Shown here: in pieces, positions 10,019 through 23,380 of the stretch
Layout of the letters: each line of letters opens with the position of its first letter
How positions within the stretch are numbered: position 1 is the first letter of the stretch
Assembly: GCA_964017155.1 (NCBI GenBank)
Contig: OZ024857.1
Coordinates: forward strand, 27,258,101 to 27,322,100
Source: Oasisia sp. SBJ-2009
Taxonomy: Eukaryota; Annelida; Polychaeta; Sabellida; Siboglinidae
DNA length: 64,000 nt
Reading direction: 5' to 3'
Position numbers and translations under genes: made by a program
Notes under the pieces: generated by a model
Told to the model about the DNA's origin: nothing
The model's database searches: none
What the model saw: the letters and a program-made list of their open reading frames with translations, nothing else

Positions 10019-11282
10019 ACCATCTCAACTTACTAAAGTACAAAATCTCAAAAACATTTTGCTCAACTTCACTCTAGGCTCTTGTACCTCGTCTGTTCTC
10101 ATGACACAAATTGGCCCTTTGATAAATGGCTATCATTTATATGGCCGAGGTGTGTAGTGGGTTTTCATCTTTCCACGATCAGTCAGTATTTCCCTCAAAA
10201 TACCTTTTCCAGAGTAAATTGTTTATTTTCTACTGCTATGACAGTAGGTGGAAGTGAATACATCCTGTACCATCAACCAATAAAAATAGCTATCATTGAA
10301 AAAAGTATATGAATGCACAACAATTATAAATGCATAGCAATGCTGCCTTCAGAAGTCAATACACAACTTTGTATCCACCATATGACTTATGGCTGCGTCG
10401 TGAGTGCTAAATACAATGCACAGAACTGTGTTTGATTTATTATAATTTATACTCCAAGTTTATAATTCAGATTTGTCAACAGTTGACAGTACTGTCATGG
10501 GCTATGAGAATTGCTACCAGAAGACTTCACTAATAATTATCTACTATATATTTCTACTACAGTGAGCTGAAAATGCATGGCAATTTCACAACAGTTCTGT
10601 TAGTTAATAGTTAATACATGTATGTACACACATACCACGTCACACAGAGTACCACAAGCCACAGCTGCATACCAGTGTGTGTACACCCTCCTTCAAAACA
10701 CGCCCACCTGACCTTGTAGGACTAGCAAAATTGTCATAATTCCACGGCAGTGTATGTCTGATTCGCTGAGATATTCCTCATAGAATGCCATGTTGATCTT
10801 GTTTTTAAATAGTGTCCAATGGTTTGCCATGACATGTATTGTTTACACTTGTAAAGAAAACAATAGGTGTTCAAAATAGTAATGGTACACAACAACTAAA
10901 TGCTGGGAGAGTATTATATTTCACCAATTGTGAAGATCTCAAATACATTATACTCTGTGGAAATCAAGAGAAATGTTTCATAACACAATAATTATATCCT
11001 GGTAGTTTCTAATATACAACGTGGTTAAAGACATAACATGATCATAGTGGTAAGCCAACACTAGGAATGAGTTTATTCCTGTGATATAATCCTGATAAAC
11101 TTCAACTCACTAAACATTAAAAACAAGTCCTCCTTAACCTACTCCATTAAAACCTTTGAAACCGTACTCTATGGCTTACCTTCATCCTAAGTCGATCTAC
11201 TTGAAAAGTCCCATAAACATGACCGGCTTTATACACAGCCTACCTGCATAACATCCTTACACTATACTGACACACAAACAGC

Positions 11283-11325
11283 AGCCCCCCACCCACCCAC
11301 CCACCCACCCTCCCTCCCGCCCAAC
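11283..11325. repeat. CCCA/CCCT simple repeat
   Basis: C-rich run of CCCA tetramers followed by CCCT. Its complement is G-rich on the gene-sense strand. Confidence 0.85.
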
Positions 11326-12140
11326 CCACTGCCCCAGGCTCTGGTTGCCAGCTGCAGGGGACCTTAATATATTTGGCAGCGAATATTTCCCTCACCAGTT
11401 GCGCAGCAGGGAAGTCGGTCGTCTTAGGTTAATTAATGTTCGCGCTTATAGCTCATAGCAAGTTGGCGACCCTGCACCACAGCGACCAACACATTCCTAG
11501 AAATGATCTACACCGGCGAATTCCTTCCAGGGACGATTAGGTGGCGCTGCTAATCAGTCACATGATAAGCTGCAGGAAGTGTTTCCTGCGTTGGAGACCT
11601 CCGACCGTTCTATAAGTTAGCTGGGCATGCTGTACAACCCACGGTATCACAATAGGTCATCGTTATCTACACGACGACGGCCTAGAAATTAGCGACAATC
11701 CTTTCTGGAGGTCACCCAGTGGCACCCATGTTTTGATGCGTCACACGTGTGTTTTTACCTCCGTGTATGATGCAATAACATATTCACATCGCACAACGTT
11801 TGAATTTGCAACGACGGGAAACACATTAGATTTTAGACCGGACATAACACGCACTGGAAAGTGCCACCTTCGATCAATCAGACTCCGTGGCAAGACCTAG
11901 GCCGTTTCTAGGAAAGGCGAGATTCTGCGGGGGGGGGGGTGGGGAGGGCCGATTTGTTGACTTCCCGTGCAGGGGAGCATTACTGGAAACAGCACCGATT
12001 CGCCACCGGCGGACAGCGCAGTGCTCTCTCCCTGACACTGCGGAACTTGGTGGTTGTTTTCAACAAGTTAACTCGCCTCTAATCATCAACAATTTATAAA
12101 TAGCCAGCAGCAGGAGCAGACAGGGCTGGAGGCTGGCGGA

Positions 12141-12187
12141 GTGGGGTGGGGTGGGGTGGGGTGGGGTGGGGTGGGGTGGGGTGGGGG
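12141..12187. repeat. GTGGG pentanucleotide repeat (G-quadruplex-capable)
   Basis: About nine tandem copies of GTGGG (GGGGT) on the plus strand. Each unit has a four-G run, so intramolecular G-quadruplex formation is expected (known property of such runs). Confidence 0.95.
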
Positions 12188-13111
12188 AGGATTGAGTGGA
12201 TGCACAGAGCAGCACAAGTTATGTCAATCAACCGAGCACATCCTACAGCTGAGATACAAACCATGCCTGCATGCTCTGATGGCTTCATCTCGTCTAGCAA
12301 TTATAATCAACAGCCTCTTCTACTACATTTACCACCCGACTTGGACTAGGCACCTATATGCCCATAAATGTATGAGGCTTATTATTATTATTTGACATTT
12401 TATTAATTTTTGTTAAAATGTCATAATTATGTAATTATACATTTTCTCATAACATCTACTCTAGCAACATACTTTGTCTTAATTGAAGTCTCTTAGAACT
12501 TATTATAATTATTTACACTTCATTACTTTTATTTTTATTACATAATTGCGTACGTATTAGTTTTCATAACCATCTTGGTTTTTTAAAATGACGAAGCTCT
12601 AAGGAAATTATGCATAATCACGTGGAATTCACTTGCTCATGTCACAGCTAAATGACACAAGAATGACACAAAGCTGGCAGGCTGTATGTCATTATTTAAT
12701 AACCTGTATTATTCAAGTACCAGGTGCCAGCATCAGGTAGACAACACTGAGTTTGCGTAACATCCAGGGTTTCCTAAGGCATAACGTATGGTACATATGA
12801 TTTATTAATTCACTTTAATTGCTGCTAAACATTACAACACGCAGCGTGCATAAGTAATAGTGTTGAAACTGGGTGTGTAATGCTCTACACATGGTGCTTG
12901 AGACCTGAGTTTTGGCCCACATGTATGCACAGGCTTATAAAAAAAAACAGCAGGCCCAACCAATTTTGTTGACGGATCATTAGGGGTTGCAGAATCTACA
13001 TGATTAGAATGCAATGTTTCTCTAATGATCGCACATGGTAAATAAAATAAACGTTTAATATTGTGAATTGTTTTGAGTATCTGCATATTGACATTACATA
13101 GCTCTTTTATC

Positions 13112-13370
13112 TTGTAACATTTACATGCCGATTACAGAGGTCCTTCTTGTTGCTGGTTCGAATCTTGGGCAATTTTGTTTACTCCACATTGCCCCAGTTC
13201 TCTCAGCTGTTTACATTAACACCTGCAGTGCTGAATATAACATGTGAACAAACAGATTCAGTGCAATATAATTCCTGTGTGGCTGAGTGCTTCCCATAGG
13301 CATCAAGTGTAAAGCGTTCTGGGCACTCCTAACAACTGCATACAGCAGTATGTTAGAATTACCTTCACCT
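13112..13370 (+). mobile_element. SINE-like repeat, family 2
   Basis: A B-box-like TGGTTCGAATCTTGG lies at about 13153-13167. Downstream is a body ending GGCTGAGTGCTTCCCATAGG and CTGGGCACTCCTAACAACTG. The same 3' body, diverged, occurs at about 37420-37450 and 51020-51110, so this is a dispersed family. The head is truncated or too diverged to show an A box clearly. Confidence 0.5.
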
Positions 13371-14767
13371 TTTTTACCTCCACTCAACCTTCACACCTGA
13401 GAACCCATTAAGCCGAGCAAGGAGTGTACCATTTAATCTAATACCCTGTTACGTCTACTCTTGCCAACAGGCAGTGTAAGCGCACACGTTGAGTGCTATC
13501 TAAATTACCTGTGCACCACCTCCGAGCCGATATATTTCAACCAATGACATGTCACGAACTATGCTATAAGTGGCCCATGACACGTTTCACCACAATGCGA
13601 CGCGTGCACCACATGGACGTATATCGTAGGAGTGTCAAATGGTGGAGAAAAACTCCCACCACAAAAAGTACGCAATCACGTTACAAGTGCTGCCATACTA
13701 GTTGTGGTAGGTTAAATATATTAACCACATATCATCACCAATGTTGCTGAATGATAACAGAGCTATCTCTAAGAAATACCGAGATATTCTAGGAGTGAAA
13801 TGCAGTGTTGAATTTCTACATATTATGCTTCAGTTGCACGGGTGATTGTACAACAAGCAAGGTAGCTTGTTGTGTGACAGAGTGCATAAGCACAACATAT
13901 GATAAAATGTAATAAAAATCGAACTAATTGTCTACTAATGATAAACATTTATAAGGAAATGGTCTTTAGAAACCATTCTGCAAATGTAACGAGCAGGTTA
14001 AGAAATTAGCGATTTAATCAACACAAAAGAACAATAATAAAGGAGTTCCAACATTTCAAAACAGGTTTTTTTTAATAACTGGAATATGTCCTTGCACCCA
14101 TATCTTTCAAAACCCATCTCAGAGGCAGATAACAACATATGCTAATCAGTCTCAAATCTGGTTATTAGACTTTCAGAGTTGTACATTTTTACACTTTTTT
14201 AAAATAAAATTACATATCCCTAATTACAAGTATTAATTAGTGGTAATTATCAGGGATGATATATTATAGGGATACTGTGACACTGTCATAACAATTAGGA
14301 TATTACATCAATAGTACCATGGAGTATTGGATACAGAGAAAAGCATAATGGTGCCATGATAGCCTTTTTAGGCAGTATGTTCCCAAAGTGGTGAAGCTGT
14401 GTATGACGATGCTGTTGTTAGTGGCTGGTTAAATTATGTTGGTAAATCAATAAGACTTTAAAACTACAAACACTGCTTTTGTATGGCTTTTGGTAACCCT
14501 GCTGATCTGTTTAATTGAAATCTATCATTACGAAAGATAATTCACTGTGCTGTTGGTGAGAGTAAAATGAATCGATTGTTACATTTAGTATCTATAATAC
14601 AGTATCATCGCATCAAACATCGATTGTTTTGTGTACAGCTACACCCCTAACAAAAATGTATCTTTTCTCCATAAAGATTCAAACAAGGATGTGCAGACTT
14701 TTGCACCATTTGTGTGACACAAACAGTAGCCCCCCAGGAGACACCTGTGTTTGACAACAACACTCAC

Positions 14768-14989
14768 CAGGTGTAGCAGGTCTGGGACGGCCAGCTCAAT
14801 GGACTGACCGTCGCCATTGGGACAGTCCCAGCCTGACCACGGAGGGACAAACCCGTCCACCAACAGCACTGGCGACATCACCTCTGGCACCGCCGACATG
14901 TCTTGCGTCGGTGACATGTCTTGTGTCAGCGACACGTCGATGAGAGGTACATCCAGGTAACTGACGACTTCCGACATCGTGTTCATCAT
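14768..14989 (-). CDS. CACNB: Candidate alternative first coding exon of CACNB (74 codons)
   Basis: The minus strand opens with MMNTMSEVVSYLDVP, continues through a short internal repeat (LTQDMSPTQDMS), a V/P-rich middle with two tryptophans (PPWSGWDCP), and ends ELAVPDLLHL at donor CTG|GTGAGT in phase 0. It would therefore splice in frame to GSADS at 9874. The open frame runs past the donor only into intron. The composition is GC-richer than flanking intron and the region upstream on the minus strand (14990 to about 16400) contains CpG-rich stretches. The peptide is acidic and Asp/Met/Pro-rich, and I do not recognise it beyond resembling the variable acidic N-termini of some beta isoforms. 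Three in-frame methionines (codons 1, 2, 5) are possible starts. Confidence 0.6.
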
Positions 14990-16420
14990 ACTTGTTGTTG
15001 GTCGCTGAGCATCAAATGCAGCTGATCGAGTTCAAGAGAAACGTCTGCGTGCCATGGACTGGCTACATAGGAGATGTAACCAACAAGATGCTCCACCGTG
15101 TGTTCGTAGGTAAATACAGGCCAATGATTGGCCAAGTCAGCTGCTCAACGGCGTAAACAAACTCTGATTAACAGTTGAATGCGCTTGCTTTCTCAGCTGG
15201 CCCACAAACTGGTTGGTTTATGTACAACGGCACATTTCATGTTGCCTGCTTATCTGTGTTTCATGGGGCAGAACACCTCCAGAACTGCTCAGTCCTGTCA
15301 ACAAATTCCTCGTCTTCAGTATTCGCCAGTTTTATGATTCCGCAATAACATTGTAAGCACTGTTCAACGCCAGCCTTATATGCAGAACTTTCTTTCGTTC
15401 GATCGTGTGTCTCAGATACACTCCACACAAGGTACTGCAGAAACTAGAAGCTGTACAACTGTTCCAATCGCCAACTGTCCGGCGCAGGAATCACTCCTCA
15501 GCAGGTCAGAATCCACATGTACACACCTCTATCTCGCTGTTGCTGTTGCTTCCTGCGGCTGTTTATCTACAGCCTTGATCTTTAATGCGACTCACTGCAC
15601 TTGATTAACACACGAAGCTTCCCGAATCAACACGTACAAAATACATACGAAACGTAAACACTCGACTCGAGGTCACACATCTCCGTCTCGGCCGACCAAC
15701 GTCGCATCTGCATCAGTCTGACTGGGAAGAAACTCTGGCGAACGTAGACGCGATGTGATGGAAGCTTCCTAACTGCACAGCCATCAGTCTAATCAACGCC
15801 AGAATGTGTATCCGAGCAGCTGTGCTCACTTTTGATGGTCAGCCGAGGCTAGGGCGGGCTGACGTTAATGATGCCTGATGCTGCGGGTTTATCCAGGACA
15901 TGACAACACCTAATGTGCCTCCTCTCTCCCTCTCCCAGCAGGCCCTGACAGTCTGCTAGCCCACTGCCGACTGCCCCACATCGGCCAGCACATCCCAAGT
16001 ACCAGCGTCCTATACAATCTCGAATAGCACAGATGCCAATGCAGGATATCGAGCACACTTAAATCATGCAAAAACCTTCTGACGCAACTGGCTGCCGAGT
16101 TATGTGAGATACGCCCGATCGGCGCGGATATCAACACAGCAACAACACGTCGCATCTCACCACATCACAAATTAACACCAGCCATCACCTGGCCTTGGCT
16201 GCCCCCTCGGCCCGCTCGCTCGGGCTGTCCCCTGACCCCTGCCCCCTGCCCCCTTGGTCTGAGGGCGTGAGGACGTCCAATGGGAGGGGAGCCATGAATC
16301 AAGACTTGATAATGGCGCAGCTCGACTATCAGCTTCTCGGGAAAGACACCTTCATCACTGATATGTCAGCGGCTCTAAACCGCATCCCCCGTGTAGCACA
16401 ACGGAGCCCGATTCCATGTC
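14990..16420 (-). promoter_or_regulatory. GC/CpG-richer segment upstream of the 14.9-kb first exon
   Basis: Scattered CpG-rich stretches (about 15620-15780, 16060-16160 and 16190-16390) set this region apart from the AT-rich intron on both sides. It is positioned as promoter and 5'UTR for the 14.9-kb exon. A 76-codon open frame on the plus strand at 16195-16425 overlaps it. I do not recognise that frame and consider it incidental to base composition. Confidence 0.3.
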
Positions 16421-19400
16421 AGTAGCTAGTACACACTGCACCACCAGAGTAGTCTTTTAAACTATACCGTGCACAGTGCTACATGTTGTATTTGCTCCAG
16501 AGAAATATAAAGTTACTAAACACACTCAGGTAGATTTGAACACTGTCACACATCTGTCTATTCACATAACTTACAAGTACCGGGGTAGTAGCGTGAGAAA
16601 AATGAAGTTATTAAAAAAGCTACTATTTTAAGTGCCTATGCTTACAGCACTTGGTCTATTTTGCACGACAGCAAACTAAAGGCTGTCTAGTGAAGTAATA
16701 GGTTCAATTCATATGTGAAAATGAAAGAACGTTTCTCAATATGTGTTCATTAGAAAGTACAAAAAAAAACGTTTCTTAGAAACGTTATTAGAAAATAGTC
16801 TCCTGGACTAACGTCACACCTTATCTATTACAGGTGTATACTACATGCATTCCTAGCATGAACAAGACCCTAGACCTTTCTAACCTCCAATGGTCACAAT
16901 TCTGTATAGACCATGATGTCCTCCTTCCCTGTGGCCGTATTGGCAAATATGTCACACAGGAAGACGTATTTATTTTCATTTTCCGTATGTTTCCTCTGGC
17001 ACAGGGTAGAGTATCACAGCTATCCCTTTCCTATCTGAGTCTGAGTGCATAGGGTACATGCCAGCAACCTAGGAACACATGTACTGTATCCCCTTTTTCC
17101 TCAACTACTCCCCGTCCCTGTGGGATCATTCTTCTGGGAGTTTGTTCCAGGGGTTGTTGGCCGGAAGCCGTCTCACTGCAATTTCCCAGCAAAATGTTCC
17201 CGGTGATATTCACACCACAAATACTTGTGCCAATTTGTCTGATATTTAGCTAGGCCAGTGGGTTTCGATTACTTGCTTGTAACATCTGGCATCACGCCAG
17301 CCTACTCAACCAAGTTAAAGCAAAACTGATGTGTTTATTTTGATACTCCAGCAACATTTATTTTTTTAAACGAATTCCTACAACTGTGTCATCCAATTAT
17401 TGCCGCTTATGTAATACGAAGTTTGTGGTTTTATGCCAGTGTTGACCAAATCTATGATGAGGTGAACACCACAGCAATTAATTTATCTTTATTTAATCTT
17501 AATTATCAACATAACAAATATAGGTTTGACACAATTCTTAATGATCGTGTCTAGATATGAATTTGATGTGTAGTCTTTCATCACCTTAAAAGGATCATTT
17601 CCTCAGTATTAATGACGTTCGTGTGAAACGATATCAGCATTATATGTGCGGAAGTGTATATTCATCTTGACTATTCACAGCACTAGTTTTACTCACCCGA
17701 CCCTTTCTTTAAGAGCTACTTCACGTGTACCATATCATGTCATCTCACCAAACTGCCATCAGTTGGTGTTCACATGATCACGACAGCATGTCTCAATAGG
17801 TACACTTTGATATAATAAAAGTTTCTATGAAAACGGATCACCCTGAAGGATTTCTAGTAATCTAGAATTTGCATTTAAGTTCTGAAACCTAGATTTTTTT
17901 GACACATGTTCCATGTCAGTGAGTGCGTTCCAGAAATGTTTACGGGAAACGTTTGTGGAGACATAAAACATTGCCAAACCACCAACCAGGAAGTGCTCAC
18001 AGAATCATGTCCTGACAATACAGCACATCAGGTCAGGTAGTCTATGCCAGAGTTCCCACGACACCCTCCCTCCCACACAATGGGGGATCACCATCCGGGT
18101 AAGACCAGACTGTCTGTTCTCAGACCAGCCTCGAGCAATGCTCAGACTTCTGTGTGCAACAAACACCATCTCACACGACATGCAGGCGACTGGAGATGTC
18201 CAACACTCACCTGGAGCCAGACATGCATGCATGCTGCAGTGCATGCCACGTGCCAAGTGAAACAGGGCCAGAGATGTACTATAGTGTTTCGGATTGCTCT
18301 ACCTCTGTGAAGCGAAGATGACCTATTTGTGGCCTCAGTTGGTTCATTTTCTGTTTGTTTTGGTTCATCCAAACGTTTAGTGTAATCGTGCCACGTTTCA
18401 TGAGCATTTCATCATCATGAGATATATTTTATCATGGGAACATTTGAACACAAAATATAAGATGCCTATGTGCAAATAAATGGGAATGCTGCCACAAGTA
18501 GTGCATTAATAGGATGCCCTAGGATTTGTTCACCATGAGACCTAGTTCAGAAGTGAAGCATTAATGCACCATTAATGCACTATAAACATATAAACCAAGA
18601 AGTGCTGGAAAATGAACTAGAATTATACCCACAATGCACCTGGACGTGTGCCTTGTCACATATCTAACTACGGGGTAATAGTATTCAGTAACAATCCACA
18701 ATGAAAGGTACATCTATGGAAGTGCATCCACAATGCACTGGCACCATGCTCTGTTAACCTGCGGGCATGAGCCTGGATGCACTGAGTGGAATGCACCATG
18801 GCACCTTGAAAAGGGCGGCCCACACTGCACCAACAGCCCCAGAGAGTTCACGCGTCTTAGATGTGATGCCAACAGGGCATGGTATCCAGACAGGGTCCAG
18901 CATGACTTGGAGCACTTACCTCAAGAGCACTAAAACAGCACACATTCTCCAGAAACTAGTCCACACAATGGCACACATACATGTCCAGCACCTCAAACCA
19001 ATTATGTCGAAAAACAAGCAGTGTGCTGTATCTCCAAAAACGAGTACAGTGTATCTCAAACAGCTAGTAGATCTTGAAGTCTACCATGGATGTTTTGTGT
19101 ATATGACTGCATGCTACATGGATACAAGTTGTGGATTAATGATACACCTTCACCATCAACTACCTATATCTTAACGTGCCCACATTGGATCAACATAGGC
19201 AACGTTTAAAATAAAACTGCCAACATTACTTATCAACTTACTTATTATCTGTTGTAAATATTTTTTAAACAACCATGCCAATAAACAGTATACTGATGCT
19301 TAAAATCTTAATATTGCCATATCAATGATATTATTATATAAATGTTATTTTTACCAAAACATAACTCACTCTGTCAATGCCACTTACATAAGTGAACTAA

Positions 19401-19867
19401 CAAACAATGCCCACTACTCTGTAGTTGCTTGTTACACACCCACCAGAAGTCATACTTTGAAGACAGTAGCAAATATAGCACTTAGAGGAAGGAGTGATCT
19501 TTTAAGTTCACATTGTCTACAAAGACATGTTTTGCATCGTTCCAAACCACCCTACCCCATCGATGCGTGGTTTGATGCTTGCGATTAGTTTTTACCGCAG
19601 GCAACACCTACCAGTTTAAATAGCCATGACGTGATACGTCTATCCCTCTGCCAGGTTCTGATATCTATGATAGTATCAGTGTGCATTAATACATGTTCTA
19701 CTTGACAGATATAGCACCACAGTGATATATTTTCTACGTGGTAATAATTATGTGACACTGACAGACCCACCTTCCACCTGTTACTAAGTAACACTTTATG
19801 TATTTTAGACCACCCCTAAAAAGTGTTCTTAACTTTTTGTTTGATAGCACAGTATTCAAAACTATCC

Positions 19868-20089
19868 ATCCAGCACTCAGCCATTTTGTAATTACACTGT
19901 AGTGCATAAAAACTATCTGTATATAAATATACACCACTGTCTATAGCCAGGTGCTCATTCTTACAGCTGAGTAAACCGAAGAAACAGATTGGGCAAATGT
20001 GCACAGGGTTAAAATGGCAGTATGATGGTGTGAACCCAGACTGTCTTGATCGAGAACCTGACCCTTCACCCACTGTGCCACGGTGCTCT
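19868..20089 (-). mobile_element. tRNA-derived SINE copy, family 1
   Basis: The minus strand begins AGAGCACCGTGGCACAGTGGG, an A-box-like TGGCACAGTGG, followed by a B-box-like GGGTTCACACC about 30 bases later. The body then carries the TGAGCACC/GGTGCTCATTCTTACAGC segment shared with the 1727-1943 copy. RNA polymerase III promoter structure plus a shared tail defines it as a SINE. It is well preserved in the head. Confidence 0.68.
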
Positions 20090-20293
20090 GTGAACTACAT
20101 AAGGAGTGTATTCTAAGCATGTTGTTAGACCGCTGACTTATCTTCTTCGTCCCAGTAGCAGTGTACAAATAACCGAACACATCATCAACTACTTTTGGCC
20201 ATACTGTTCCTACGCATCGGAACCTAGATACTAGCCCCACCTGTTGGCTACTACAACAACTACAGTGACTGAGAACCGAGAGGTCAATCTGTT

Positions 20294-20296
<3 letters not shown>

Positions 20297-20353
<57 letters not shown>
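20297..20353. repeat. TA microsatellite (~28 units)
   Basis: Pure AT/TA dinucleotide run. Confidence 0.97.
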
Positions 20354-20354
<1 letters not shown>

Positions 20355-21583
20355 CCCTGACTTGAATATTGTGCGTGGCTATGTGGTTAACCACTGTGAT
20401 AATTTAGATAAGAGTGGTAGTGTTATATATAGCTGTTGGATTTCTTTTCATGTGGGCACTATTTAATCACTGGGTTTGTTTACATAATTGCCGTACACAA
20501 CTATTGGCTTTATGTATACGTGTAATATGTATGTCGTCGTATGTAATTATTGGATTTGTTTACATAAGTGCAGTACACAACTATTGGGTTTGTATACAGG
20601 TGTACTTTGTAATTATTGGGGTTGCTGGTTTTAAGTATAGGTATAGGAGAAAGTTATTATATTTACTTATATAATAAGTGTGTTGTGTATAATTTTATGG
20701 TCTACTTCCACAGATTACTTGGGAATCAAAAAGCATGAACAGTTACTACTAACATATTTTACATCCCCAGAGTAGTTAACATGTTGCTTGAATGTACAAA
20801 TTTGCCGGTGGAAGAAGCATAAAGCACTCTCATCAGTCCAGACATCTGGATGCTGCATTATGTAAGACCTCAACATGTCAAGGTAAAAGTTTGAGATCCA
20901 TGGTAGTAGACTATTTCAGTGAATCTACCATAACCTGAATGTAAAATATAACCTGTCCCCAGCCAGTACATCCAAAGGTTCTATACCGTCGCCACCTGTC
21001 AGACAATTATAGTACTACTCCCAACAAGAACTACTTCCCAGTTGTCGGCTCGTATTCCTACTTTCTGCCTGTGTGTGAAAAGGTTGACTGAATCATCTGA
21101 CAGCAGGAACAATTACACAAATGTAAGATAACAATATTTACTATTATTCTTGATGTCCAACTGTCGTAAACAATCAAGCTCAAACACACTGCATATAATT
21201 CCAAATACTTTTCAAACTGTTTCAAATACGTATTCAACAACACCTCAGCAAACACTCGCAAGTTGCAAAGCTCCTGCTAAATAAAACTACGATTACAACA
21301 GCATGTGGTTAACTGTTCTTCGACCGGCAGCGTTTCAACTGGGAAATATCAGAAATGTGCCGCAAATGCACCTTTGCCGATTCTGCAGTAAATATTAATG
21401 AAACTGCGACAGCGATACACTGCGTGACCTAGAAGCAGACGACATCGCTGCGTGGCCACGTCACTGGTAAACAGGAGGTCTGTCTGTGATGCGAGCCCAG
21501 CCGGCCGTAAGCCAATAAAGACACGCATCTAGTTCACAATATTTTATTGATTTCTGTAAGGATGTTACTGCACGGCAGCTCAC

Positions 21584-21727
21584 GACTGTCTGTAATTCAG
21601 CCGGTACAAGTATGCATGTGCTGCTGGCTGGCTGGGTGGGTGTGTGAGGGCGCATGTGCTGCTGGATAGGTGGGTGTGTGAGTGCGCATGTGTTGCGTGT
21701 GGGTGCGTCTCGCAGTGACATCACCAT
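21584..21727 (-). CDS. Low-confidence candidate first exon (48 codons)
   Basis: The minus strand runs from ATG at 21727 (MVMSLRDAPTRNTC...) to a GTC|GTGAGC donor in phase 0, next to a CpG-richer stretch at 21290-21530. The peptide is dominated by Thr/Pro/Gln/His from a degenerate GTGTGAG-type repeat, and the base before the donor is not the consensus G. It is listed because phase and context agree with other candidates, but it could easily be chance. Confidence 0.15.
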
Positions 21728-21879
21728 ACGTGTGTTAAGTACGTGGAAAGTGATATGGTTTTCGTGACTTGGGGTATGCCCACAATGTCATGTTTGTGTG
21801 ACAGAAGTACGTCATAAATTAATACACTCATCCAAATTAACGTGCTTATATTTGTATCCACTTACAGCTGTATCCAGAT

Positions 21880-22110
21880 TAATGTCACACAGATACGTTA
21901 ACACACTCACACATGCAGAATAACACATTCACACTCCCAGGACAACACACTCACACATCCAGAGTAAGACAGATCTGAACCAATCAGCAAACAAATGCCA
22001 GTTGACACACATATCCTTACTAATAATTATTCTCACACATCCACATTAGCTTACACATCCATACTAACACAAGTACACAATCCATGCTGACACACAGACA
22101 TATCTACATT
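21880..22110. repeat. Degenerate ACACTCACACATCCAGA repeat
   Basis: The motif CACACATCCA(G/C)A recurs at irregular 30-40-bp spacing with substitutions. Confidence 0.55.
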
Positions 22111-22825
22111 TACATTCACAGTGACCACCCTCAATGACAGCAGAGTCAGGTTGGTTTGGCGGCTAACATTCTGAAAACTGCTTGTATAAGACCTCACAAG
22201 ACCATAACATTACAACTGGTCAGTTACCGAAGCACAGCCGAGTGCTGAAAACAACCAGGACTAGGATATAAGGTCACAAATTCCATCGTCTCCCACTGGC
22301 TTCGCAGGCCACCCTGCAAATACCTCCAGGAAACAGCCAGAGCCCTGACAACTGTTTACACGGAAGAGCGCCAGTGAGTAGCTGCCTGGGGCTGTGGGTT
22401 GGAGTTGGGAGGGAGACAGGGAGGGAGGGAGAGGGGCTTCCCCAGAGGCCTTCCCGGTGGCACCTGGCAGGTCCCAGCTCATTAGTGTGCAGTCTGCCAC
22501 ATAACCTACCTTCCTGTGTCATGTAGTCTGCCATGTACACGAACACGACGGCGTGTACACGTGTGAACCACCTCATGCCTATGGGTATGTTTGTGTTTAT
22601 ATGTAGCTCTGGCATGCATGAATGTGCACGTGTGCATGGCATGTGCATGGTGTGTGCATGTACGTGTGTGTTTATGCGTCCAATGGCAAGTTGGCTTGTA
22701 GATAAAACCAGTCCTTAAACCCTTAATCCCCTAAATATTTTGCTTGATTTCTTAGCATTGCTTCAATTCTACCTCTTCCCAAATCAAATCACCAATACAG
22801 CCTTCCCAACTTCAGTGGCAACTGT

Positions 22826-22930
22826 CCTGTCCTGTCCTGTCCTGTCCTGTCCTGTCCTGTCCTGTCCTGTCCTGTCCTGTCCTGTACTGTACTGTACTGT
22901 ACTGTACTGTACTGTACTGTACTGTACTGT
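22826..22930. repeat. Pentanucleotide repeat with a sharp switch: (CCTGT)12 then (ACTGT)9
   Basis: Twelve perfect CCTGT units (22826-22885) are followed without interruption by nine perfect ACTGT units (22886-22930). One ACTGT unit also precedes the CCTGT block. Confidence 0.97.
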
Positions 22931-23380
22931 ACTGCATATATATTTTTCTCATTTTTAAACTACAACTATTTACAGTTCCATTTACACTTTGATCCTGCAT
23001 TTTCTCCTTTCATCTCCGCACATTTGCACTGTTCTTAGTCTAGTGAGCAGGGACAACCAATTTACTTTCCCCGAGTGACAATTTCACATTCTTTCCGTTC
23101 GGTGGATTTTTTCCCCAGTCCAGCGACAGAAGTAATGACATCTGACCAGTGCAGCCAAGTCGACCGACCGACCGACCGACGGACCCAGCGACTGACCTCA
23201 CAGGCAGGTATTGATCCGACTGTAACTAACTTGCCGCCGCCACTAGCACTAGATAACACTCATGTCTATGTGATCAGCTTCCACAATGATACCCATCTAG
23301 TAATCCCCCTAACAAATGCCACCACTGTCACCAGCAGACTGTCATTTCTCTGTCACCACGCCTCAATTACTCCATGTGTT

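Larger units (their letters stand above)
9875..14767 (-). other. CACNB intron segment
   Basis: AT-rich intron. A GC/CpG-richer zone lies at 11330-12100. Next to it on the minus strand is an ATG AAG|GTAAGC (11180-11185), which could be the end of a two-codon first exon but cannot be supported further. The rest (10.0-11.2, 12.4-13.1 and 13.4-14.7 kb) shows no other structure that I can support. Confidence 0.6.

Noticed and set aside
11180..11185. ATG AAG|GTAAGC on the minus strand as a two-codon CACNB first exon
   Set aside because: The donor and phase fit and GC-rich DNA lies upstream, but two codons give no testable coding signal.
18767..19174. 135-codon plus-strand open frame
   Set aside because: No recognisable domain, composition like flanking intron, and no splice or promoter context.
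22505..22552. MADYMTQEG first-exon candidate on the minus strand with donor GAAG|GTAGGT
   Set aside because: The donor is phase 1, incompatible with the phase-0 acceptors of CACNB.
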